The notes below the pieces were generated by a model. The model saw nothing but the letters and a program-made list of their open reading frames with translations. It was not told the DNA's origin and ran no database searches. Shown piece by piece: positions 11,069 through 18,581 of a stretch of DNA of 64,000 nt; position 1 is the first letter of the stretch; every line of letters starts with the position of its first letter. Source of the stretch: Bacteroidota bacterium (GTDB taxonomy: Bacteria; Bacteroidota; Bacteroidia; Bacteroidales; VadinHA17); NCBI GenBank assembly GCA_016718875.1, contig JADKBL010000009.1, positions 1-64,000 of the forward strand, read 5' to 3'. The position numbers were made by a program, and so were the translations under genes.

Positions 11069-12315
11069 ATGAAAAAGCAATTCACAGTATTTCTTACAGT
11101 TATAGTTATTTTTGCATCAGCTGAACTACATGGTCAGACTTTAGGATGGAGAGGACCTGGTCAAACAGGTATTTACAATGAGTCTGGCCTGATGAGTTCA
11201 TGGACTGAAGGAGGACCTTCACTCATATGGGAAATTGAAGGTATTGGTATTGGCTATTCAAGCCCTACAGTAACCAATGATCTGATTTATATTACCGGTG
11301 CCCGAGAAGAAAAGGATGTTCTTACAGCATTGACTCCTGATGGTAAGAAAAAATGGGATATTGAGTATGGGATCAAGTCAAAAGTAAGTACTTATCCTGA
11401 GAGCCGCTGTACTCCAACATTTTATAACGGGAAAATATTTGTTGTCAGTGGTTCAGGAGAACTTTCATGTGTCTCTACAGCAGGAAAGATCTTATGGTCA
11501 GTTGATTACTTTAAGGATTATAAGTGTACAGTTCCACGATTCGGCATCTCTGAATCTCCGCTTGTTTTTGATAATAAGGTAATTATTACACCCGGTGGGC
11601 CTGTTGCATCTATGGTTGCATTTAACACAGAAAATGGTAAAGTTGTTTGGGAAACTCCATCATTGAATGAGGGTATGATGTATGTGAATCCTCTTCTCGT
11701 GGAACAGAACGGAAAAAAATGATTATTACTCACACTCCCACATGGATAATAGGAGTTGATGCCACAAATGGAAAAATCATCTGGAAATTTGATTTTGGAT
11801 CAGTGAACGATGATAAAAAGGGAGGACGAAACTATATAAATACACCTATTTACAAAGACGGTTATATTTTTGCTGCTAATGGATATGGGCAGACCGCTGC
11901 AAAAATAAAAGTAAATACTGACGGAAGTGCCCCTACCCTTGTCTGGAAAAATCCTGAAATAAATCCTCATGTCGGAGGTATGGTGCTAATCGGAAACTAC
12001 ATCTACAGTTCGACACATGATAACAACAATATGGGACGTTACATATGTGTTGACTGGAATACTGGTAAAACAATGTGGTTAACAAAATGGAATAATAAAG
12101 GATCTATAATATCCGCTGAAGGCTTGCTTTACATTTATGAAGAAAGATGGGGACATGTTGGTCTTGTGAAACCCAACAGCAGCCAGTTTGAGCTTGTAAG
12201 TGAATTTATTGTATCAAAAGGAACAGGCCCGGGTTGGGCTCATCCGGTAATTGATAAAGGAAGGCTGTTTGTAAGACATGGTGATTATATGGCAGTCTAC
12301 TCGATTAAGAAATGA
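11069..12315 (+). pseudogene. exported PQQ-like beta-propeller protein, frameshifted
   Basis: A signal peptide (ASAELHGQ) is followed by WRGPGQTGIYNESG, the entry motif of a propeller family that often has FRGP at this point. Repeats of the GK-(I/V)-(L/I)-W type follow (GKILWSVD, GKVVWETP, GKIIWKFD). These are PQQ-like folds that usually do not bind PQQ. The frame stops after NGKK in the seven-A run at 11713-11719. One added A reads NGKKMIITHTPTW and joins the halves into one protein of about 415 residues. It is the first gene of the electron-transfer cluster and ends three bases before the next gene. Its role is unknown and may be structural or binding. Confidence 0.8.
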
Positions 12316-12318
12316 TAA

Positions 12319-13797
12319 ATGCTATTTGGTCGTCTCAGTAAGAATATTGTTACCGGCATCGCGATTCTGATGTTTGGCATAGTGTTTATCTGGTGGTTAA
12401 CCGGATATCATTATCCTGCGGAGGTATTTATAAGAGAGCCTGGCATGGATAACAGGCCAAAGATTGAGCCACGACCGGATACTGTTCTGATTGGTGAGTT
12501 TTTTGATACAATTAATCAGCTGGATGAAAATGTTCATGGCAGCTGGCCCAGATTTAGAGGCCCAAACAGTGATAACAGAAACCATGATTCTCTGTTGCTG
12601 GAAGAGCAATGGGATTCAACCGGCCCCCCTGTCGCATGGAAAATTACAGTGGGAGAAGGATATGCAGGTCCTTCGGTTCATAATGGCAGAGTTTACATAA
12701 TGGATTACAATGAGAGACGCAAGGCTGATGTTCTGAGGTGTTTTTCGTTAAAATCCGGTATGGAACTCTGGAGACGCTGGTACTATGTTGATCTTAAAAG
12801 AAACCATGGCTACTCAAGGACTATTCCTGCCGTAACTGATAAGTTCGTGGTGACCATTGGCCCAAGATCTCATGTGATGTGTGTTGAACCTTTATCAGGA
12901 AAGCTTTACTGGACTCTTGATCTGGAAAAGGAATATGGTGTACCCGGAAGTACAAAAGGAAGGGTTACACCTGATTGGTACACAGGCCAATGTCCTTTAA
13001 TTGATGATGATGTTGCCATACTTGCACCTGGTGGTAAAGCTATGATGATCGGCGTTGATTGCGCCTCAGGTAAAGTACTCTGGCAAACTCCGAATAAAGA
13101 CTCCCTTAGGATGTCGCATGGCTCAATAATGCCAATGGTGATACATAATAAAAAGATGTACGTTTATAATGCAGTTGGAGGCGTATTTGGGATTTCTGCC
13201 GACAAAGAAGATAAAGGAAAGCTACTGTGGCTTACAAAGGAATGGAACCCTGCCACCACTGCTGCCTCTCCTCTTTACCTTGGAAACAATGAGATAGCTG
13301 TTTTCGGCAGTTATGGAGCAGGAGGAGCAAGAATCAGAATAGATTATGACGGAACATCATATTCTGCCAAAGTTGTTGAGATGCATAAAGCGGCAGATGG
13401 AATTTCAAGTGATCAGCACACTCCTGTTATTTCAGGCAATCTCGTGTGGACAGTAATGCCTGAGAATGCAGGAGCTTTAAAGAAGCAATTGGTATGTTAT
13501 AATGTGAATGATCTTACAAAACCTGTTTGGTCAAGCGGCAAGGAAAACAGATTCGGACGTGGTCTTGGACCATATATTTTAAGCGGCGACAGAATGTTTC
13601 TTCTTGAAGACAATGGAATACTGCATATTTTCAAACTTGAAGCAGCCAGCGCAACACTGGTTTCAAAATATCATCTGCTTAATGGAATCGAAGCATGGGG
13701 TCCAATGGCCCTGGCTGGTAACTACCTTATTTTAAGGGATTCGAGAAATATTTTAACTCTTGATATCAGTAAGAAGGATAGTTATGAAAAACAGTAA
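12319..13797 (+). CDS. membrane-anchored PQQ-like beta-propeller protein
   Basis: This 492-residue protein has one N-terminal membrane segment (IVTGIAILMFGIVFIWWL) and no cleavage site, so the propeller should sit in the periplasm on a membrane anchor. The propeller opens with WPRFRGPNSDNRN, and blades carry SGMELWRRW, SGKLYWTLD and SGKVLWQTP. It begins three bases after the previous propeller and overlaps the next gene by 14 bases. No cofactor-binding residues can be assigned. Confidence 0.8.
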   Translation: MLFGRLSKNIVTGIAILMFGIVFIWWLTGYHYPAEVFIREPGMDNRPKIEPRPDTVLIGEFFDTINQLDENVHGSWPRFRGPNSDNRNHDSLLLEEQWDSTGPPVAWKITVGEGYAGPSVHNGRVYIMDYNERRKADVLRCFSLKSGMELWRRWYYVDLKRNHGYSRTIPAVTDKFVVTIGPRSHVMCVEPLSGKLYWTLDLEKEYGVPGSTKGRVTPDWYTGQCPLIDDDVAILAPGGKAMMIGVDCASGKVLWQTPNKDSLRMSHGSIMPMVIHNKKMYVYNAVGGVFGISADKEDKGKLLWLTKEWNPATTAASPLYLGNNEIAVFGSYGAGGARIRIDYDGTSYSAKVVEMHKAADGISSDQHTPVISGNLVWTVMPENAGALKKQLVCYNVNDLTKPVWSSGKENRFGRGLGPYILSGDRMFLLEDNGILHIFKLEAASATLVSKYHLLNGIEAWGPMALAGNYLILRDSRNILTLDISKKDSYEKQ

Positions 13798-14713
13798 ATA
13801 TTACATGGTATTCTCCCTGATAATAATATTGGCCTTCATGGCTTATATAATATTTGACACAATAAGTCCGGATAAGGAGAATGCAACCTCAGATATCAAA
13901 AATGAAATATCAAATAATCCACCTGACAAGTGGCAGGCTCAGTATGAAATTTTCATAAGATCCGGACTGAAATCAGTTGCTGTATCTGAGAGCGGTGATT
14001 TATTTCTAGGTGGAGAATCTTTTGTTTCCTGTTATAATAAGGATTTGAAAGAAAAATGGACACTGGAAATACCTGAAAATATAACTGCCGTTTCAGTTTA
14101 TGGTGACACTGTTTATGCCTGTTCTGCTGAATCTGTATTTCTTCTTGACAGGGAAGGAAAAGTAATAGGTGATTGGGGGCCATATGAAGCTAATTGCTTA
14201 ATTACTTCAGTTTCTGCAAATAAAAATTATGTAGCAGTTGCAGATGCATCAAATAAAATAGTGTTTATTATCAGAAAAGATGGTGAGGTATCTTCAATGG
14301 TTGGTCATTTTGGTGAAAAACTGCATATTCCGAGTCCATATTTTGATGTCTGCCTCACAGATGATAATAAACTCCTGATGGCAAATACCGGAATGTTCAG
14401 AATAGAGACTAGGACAATTGAGGGTAAAATGCAATCTGCTTTCGGAGTTTCTGGTATAGAGTATGATAACTTCTGCGGATGCTGTAATCCAGCTCACTTC
14501 TCTATAATCCCGCAGGGATATGTTACTGCTGAGAAAGGATTGAACAGGATAAAGATTTTAGATTCCGAAGGATATTTCGTGGAATTCGTTTCTTCTGTGA
14601 ATAATTTCACAGCATCTGTTCCGCTTGACATTGCGTCGGCTGACGGAAAAACTATTTACGGCGCAAATCCGGCTGATTCAAAATTATATGTGTTCACCAG
14701 AAAGAAAGATTAG
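13784..14713 (+). CDS. membrane-anchored NHL-like beta-propeller with CGCC motif
   Basis: The start chosen is the ATG at 13784 (MKNSKYYMVF), eight codons into the longer frame, because the membrane segment MVFSLIIILAFMAYIIF then begins at once. An AGGAT lies just upstream. The rest looks like a six-bladed NHL/YVTN-type propeller of about 310 residues in total (SVAVSESGDLFLGG, YVAVADASNKIVFI). It differs from its neighbours in holding the loop FCGCCNPAHF at about residue 230. This Cys-rich turn is unusual for a propeller and could bind metal, an iron-sulfur centre or form a disulfide. The function is not recognised. Confidence 0.65.
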   Translation: MKNSKYYMVFSLIIILAFMAYIIFDTISPDKENATSDIKNEISNNPPDKWQAQYEIFIRSGLKSVAVSESGDLFLGGESFVSCYNKDLKEKWTLEIPENITAVSVYGDTVYACSAESVFLLDREGKVIGDWGPYEANCLITSVSANKNYVAVADASNKIVFIIRKDGEVSSMVGHFGEKLHIPSPYFDVCLTDDNKLLMANTGMFRIETRTIEGKMQSAFGVSGIEYDNFCGCCNPAHFSIIPQGYVTAEKGLNRIKILDSEGYFVEFVSSVNNFTASVPLDIASADGKTIYGANPADSKLYVFTRKKD

Positions 14714-14746
14714 TCAGTTGAATCTGAAAGAATAATTGTAAAGTAA

Positions 14747-14947
14747 ATGAAAAAGCAAGATATGGTAAAAACACGAAGGGAGTTTCTGAATAAGTTTTTC
14801 AGAATGATGCTGGTAGCTGTACTCGCCGTTATAGCATTCTTACTTGGTGACCGTGTTTCTTCGGGTCAGAATTGTTCAGAATGTGCTGGCCGTGGTTTTT
14901 GTAAAGGGGAATCTGATTGCAGTAATTATTTACCTGATCCAAAATGA
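14747..14947 (+). CDS. small Tat-like cysteine-rich protein
   Basis: This 66-residue protein has a twin-arginine-like leader TRREFLNK followed by the hydrophobic stretch MMLVAVLAVIAFLLG. The mature part is only about 28 residues, with four Cys in NCSECAGRGFCKGESDC. Translation could also start at codon 6. Its stop overlaps the ATG of the ferredoxin gene that follows. Two adjacent genes with Tat-like leaders suggest that both products are exported or membrane-bound and work together. No family is recognised. The four Cys could hold one iron-sulfur cluster. Confidence 0.6.
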   Translation: MKKQDMVKTRREFLNKFFRMMLVAVLAVIAFLLGDRVSSGQNCSECAGRGFCKGESDCSNYLPDPK

Positions 14948-15513
14948 AAGACGAAAAGAATAAATACGAATCAAGAAGAGACTTTGTAAAGAAGGCAGGC
15001 AAGTTTATTGCGATTGCTCCCGTAATTGCCCTTCCTCTGCTTCTCGTTACAAAGACAACTGCAAAAGGATATGTCTGGCAGATTGACCCTTTTAAATGTA
15101 CCACATGCGGGAATTGCAAGAAAAGTTGTGTCCTTACTCCTTCTGCCTCAAAATGTGTTCATGCCCACGAACTTTGCGGATATTGTGATCTTTGTGGCGG
15201 TTATCTGAAGGAAGGTGCTAAAACAATTACCACAAGTGCCGAAGTACAGATGTGCCCTACAAGTGCAATCAAAAGGAAGTTTGTAGAGGAGCCATTTTTT
15301 GAATATAATATTGACGAGGATCTTTGTGATGGTTGCGCAAAATGTGTTAAAGGTTGCAAGGATTTTGGAAACGGCTCTCTCTACATGCAGATAAAACAGG
15401 ATCTTTGTGTCAATTGCAATGATTGCTCAATTGCACGCAACTGTCCTTCAAATGCAGTATCAAGAGTTTCTTCAGATTTTCAGTATATACCTAAGGATAA
15501 GGCAAAAGGATAA
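14944..15513 (+). CDS. Tat-exported multi-cluster 4Fe-4S ferredoxin
   Basis: This 189-residue protein starts with a Tat signal (SRRDFVKKAGK, then a hydrophobic run IAIAPVIALPLLLV). Cys motifs follow: CTTCGNCKKSC, CGYCDLCGG, CDGCAKCVKGC and CVNCNDCSIARNC, each followed downstream by CP-type fourth ligands. This suggests up to four 4Fe-4S clusters. Tat export fits a protein that loads clusters before crossing the membrane. It resembles the electron-carrier subunits of molybdoenzyme-type systems. It sits between the propellers and a membrane polyferredoxin, so it is a good candidate for the periplasmic electron acceptor of the cluster. Confidence 0.8.
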   Translation: MKDEKNKYESRRDFVKKAGKFIAIAPVIALPLLLVTKTTAKGYVWQIDPFKCTTCGNCKKSCVLTPSASKCVHAHELCGYCDLCGGYLKEGAKTITTSAEVQMCPTSAIKRKFVEEPFFEYNIDEDLCDGCAKCVKGCKDFGNGSLYMQIKQDLCVNCNDCSIARNCPSNAVSRVSSDFQYIPKDKAKG

Positions 15514-15585
15514 ATTCTTTGATAATGTATTTTCTCATCTTTGTAAAAGAACAGTGAAGACTCCGGTCATGTAACAAATAATATA

Positions 15586-16866
15586 ATGAAACAACGGTAC
15601 TTGCAATACATACTTTTATCTGTTCTTATCCTCTGGCATGCCGTTCTATTTGCCCAGGAAAGATTTCCACGGCCTGAATTTGAATCTGGATATGTATATC
15701 CCGAACAGCAAATGCCTCAGCACAGGTCACAGGTTTGGGAATATATTGATGTAATGGTTTTAATACTAACTCTATCTGTTACCTCGTGGCTCGCATTAAA
15801 AAAAAGGTCAAGAAATGGTATTGTATGGATGGCTGTATTTTCTCTTGCATATTTTGGTTTCTTCAGGGAAGGATGCATCTGTGCTGTTGGCTCAGTACAG
15901 AATGTGGCACTGGCATTATTTAACAAAGGTTATACAATCCCACTGACAGCCCTCCTGTTTTTCATTATACCTCTTGTATTTGCATTGTTTTTCGGTAGAG
16001 TATTCTGTGCAGGAGTATGTCCACTTGGAGCAATACAGGAACTAACCGGATTTAAGCCGGTAAAGCTTCCCAAAGCGATAGAGTCGGTTATGGCTGCCGT
16101 TCCTTTTGTATATCTGGCTCTTGCCGTTCTGTTTGCAGCAATGGAGAGCCAGTTTATCATCTGCAGGTATGATCCATTTGTAGGATTCTTCAGACTCGAT
16201 GCCCCTTATACAATGATAATATTCGGAATACTGCTGATTGTTGCAGGAATTTTTATAAACCGGCCATATTGCAGGTATTTCTGCCCTTACGGAGTTCTTC
16301 TTAATATTTTTTCAAGATTTTCTTCCCGCCATCTTACAATTACTCCGGCTGAATGTACCAATTGCAGGCTTTGTGAAGAAGATGCATGTCCCTATGATGC
16401 TATACTCCCATCAAATACTGACCAGGTAAAGGAGAAACCAGGTGATACAAGGAGACTATTCATCAGGTATGTTTTAATGATCCCCTTGTTTACTATTGCA
16501 GGTGGTCTGATATTATATAATTCAGCTCCGGTACTGGCAAGAATACACAGCGATGTAAGGCTGGCACAGGAGATACGGGAGGAAAAGGTAACAGGTGTAG
16601 AAGCTGTATCACTGGCTGCAATTGCATACAAGGAATCAGGACAGACGGAAGATGAGCTTTTTGCATCTGAACTGGCTGTAATATCCAGATTCCGGAGAGC
16701 TTCACCCTGGGCCGGGATATTTTTGGGATTAGCTCTTGGAATTGCCCTGGTTTCAATGACAACAAAAAAGACCAGAACAGAATATAAACCCCATCAGGGT
16801 AAGTGCTACAGTTGCGGACGCTGCTTTAAATTTTGCCCCGTAGATGTAAAAAACCGAATCAAATGA
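15586..16866 (+). CDS. NapH/NosR-like membrane polyferredoxin
   Basis: This 426-residue membrane protein begins with a signal-like segment and has about six membrane helices. Cys motifs are EGCIC near residue 96, FCAGVCPLGA near 140, CRYFCPYG near 229, a ferredoxin-type CTNCRLCEEDACP near 257, and a C-terminal CYSCGRCFKFCP near 407. The CxxxCP pairs are the mark of the NapH/NosR/RdxA family, which passes electrons across the cytoplasmic membrane. The FMN-binding domain of NosR is absent. The gene ends in an ATGA overlap with the next propeller gene. It is the likely transmembrane link between the cytoplasmic diaphorase and the Tat-exported ferredoxin. Confidence 0.85.
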   Translation: MKQRYLQYILLSVLILWHAVLFAQERFPRPEFESGYVYPEQQMPQHRSQVWEYIDVMVLILTLSVTSWLALKKRSRNGIVWMAVFSLAYFGFFREGCICAVGSVQNVALALFNKGYTIPLTALLFFIIPLVFALFFGRVFCAGVCPLGAIQELTGFKPVKLPKAIESVMAAVPFVYLALAVLFAAMESQFIICRYDPFVGFFRLDAPYTMIIFGILLIVAGIFINRPYCRYFCPYGVLLNIFSRFSSRHLTITPAECTNCRLCEEDACPYDAILPSNTDQVKEKPGDTRRLFIRYVLMIPLFTIAGGLILYNSAPVLARIHSDVRLAQEIREEKVTGVEAVSLAAIAYKESGQTEDELFASELAVISRFRRASPWAGIFLGLALGIALVSMTTKKTRTEYKPHQGKCYSCGRCFKFCPVDVKNRIK

Positions 16867-18581
16867 TCAGACTGACACAAAAAGATTCAGATATATTAAA
16901 AAATATCAGCCATGTAGCAGGTATTTTTACCCTTGTTGTTGCTATGACAATGTTATTCAGCTATATACAGTTGAAAACAATAGATCCGCTGGATAATCCG
17001 GCTTTTGTTTCTCTTAAAGAGGAATATGATAAAGAACCAGAAAATGCAAAAAAAATAGAACAGGTCAGAGCCATGGATCTGATGGCACGAAAGGCTTATT
17101 TCGCTACAAGGAGCCAGGTTGAAACCGGGGCTTATTTACTTCTTGCAGGATCAATTATTTTCATCATCTGCCAAAGACTTATTGTAACTAATATAAGGGT
17201 AATGCCTTCAATACCAGGCGCTAAGGCTGATCTTTCAGGAATGCAGAAATATGGACAGAGGCTCATGATAATTTCTGCTTCAGTAATAACTCTTGCAGCA
17301 TTGGGATCATCTTTTGTTCTCAGGGGAACACTGCCAGATCCTGAGAGAGGTGTCAGTAAATCTGAATTATCAGGATCAAATGGCGATGAACCTGAGGAGA
17401 TGAAAAATACTGATGGCAGCTTCGCACCTGATCCTGTGAACTTTCCGTTTTTCAGAGGTCAGGATAGCCGTGGAATTGCTGGAGGAAAAGGTTATCCGGT
17501 TGAATGGAATGTAGAAACAGGTTTAAATATTAAATGGAAGCTTAAAGTACCCGGAGAAGGTAAAAGTTCTCCTGTAATCTGGGGTGATAAGTTGTTTATT
17601 ACAGCTGCTCTGGGTAAGGAAGGACAAGTATATTGTGTTGATAAAAATTCCGGTGAAATACTCTGGAGTTCATCAGCATCAGGTATTGAAGGGGAGCCTG
17701 AAGAACTACCGGAAATGGATGCTGAATCGGGCCTGGCTGTGCCTACCGCGGCAGTTAGCAGTGATTTTATATGTGCTATTTTTGCAAACGGGAATATAGC
17801 ATGTTTTGACCATGACGGTACCCGAAAGTGGGCAAAGAACCTAAGCACGATGAAGAATATTTACGGATACTCCAGTTCACTTGTCATATTCGAAAAAACA
17901 GTTATTGTCCAACATGATTCAGATTCAAGGCTTTCGATAATGGGGTTTGATATTGAGACAGGAGAATTACTCTGGGAAACAATGAGAAATGGTCGTCCTG
18001 TATGGTCCTCCCCTGTTATTGCAACCTTTGATGGAAAACCTCAGGTTTTAATAAATGGAAATCCTTCGGTTACAGCATTTGACCCGACTGACGGAAAGGA
18101 ATTATGGTCTGTTGAATGTCTGACCGGGGATGTTGCTCCCTCTCTGGCTGTTAACAGCTCAATGATTTATGCAGTTACTGATTATCAGAAACTTGCAGCT
18201 GTCAGACCTGGAGCCGGTGCTTCAATTGTATGGGAAGATAATACATATACATCTGATGTATCCAGCCCCGTTGCAAATGATGAAATCCTCGTAATTGCCA
18301 CCGGATTTGGCGATGTTGCCTGTTATAATGCTCAGAAAGGTGATACATTATGGACTCATACTTTTATGGATCCGTTTTATGCCTCTCCTGTTATTGCTGA
18401 TAATATGATTTATATGATAGACAGAAATGGAAAAGCTTTTGTTGTCAGGGCCGGGGATAAATTTGAACAGATTGCTGAATCGTCAATGGGTGAGCGGGTT
18501 GACTGCACTCCTGCATTCTCTGATAAAATGATTTATATAAGAGGAAAAGAAAACCTGTATTGTATCGCTAAAAGTGAATAA
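16863..18581 (+). CDS. multi-span membrane protein with PQQ-like beta-propeller
   Basis: The start is the ATG at 16863, which overlaps the upstream stop and gives 572 residues. Three membrane helices lie near residues 15-37, 83-105 and 132-152. A propeller follows from about residue 190, opening with FFRGQDSRGIAGG. Blades carry SGEILWSS, TGELLWETM, DGKELWSVE and KGDTLWTHT. The fusion of a small membrane domain to this propeller is unusual. It ties the propeller to the membrane beside the polyferredoxin. The membrane domain is not recognised. It overlaps the GTG start of the diaphorase gene by eight bases. Confidence 0.75.
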   Translation: MIRLTQKDSDILKNISHVAGIFTLVVAMTMLFSYIQLKTIDPLDNPAFVSLKEEYDKEPENAKKIEQVRAMDLMARKAYFATRSQVETGAYLLLAGSIIFIICQRLIVTNIRVMPSIPGAKADLSGMQKYGQRLMIISASVITLAALGSSFVLRGTLPDPERGVSKSELSGSNGDEPEEMKNTDGSFAPDPVNFPFFRGQDSRGIAGGKGYPVEWNVETGLNIKWKLKVPGEGKSSPVIWGDKLFITAALGKEGQVYCVDKNSGEILWSSSASGIEGEPEELPEMDAESGLAVPTAAVSSDFICAIFANGNIACFDHDGTRKWAKNLSTMKNIYGYSSSLVIFEKTVIVQHDSDSRLSIMGFDIETGELLWETMRNGRPVWSSPVIATFDGKPQVLINGNPSVTAFDPTDGKELWSVECLTGDVAPSLAVNSSMIYAVTDYQKLAAVRPGAGASIVWEDNTYTSDVSSPVANDEILVIATGFGDVACYNAQKGDTLWTHTFMDPFYASPVIADNMIYMIDRNGKAFVVRAGDKFEQIAESSMGERVDCTPAFSDKMIYIRGKENLYCIAKSE

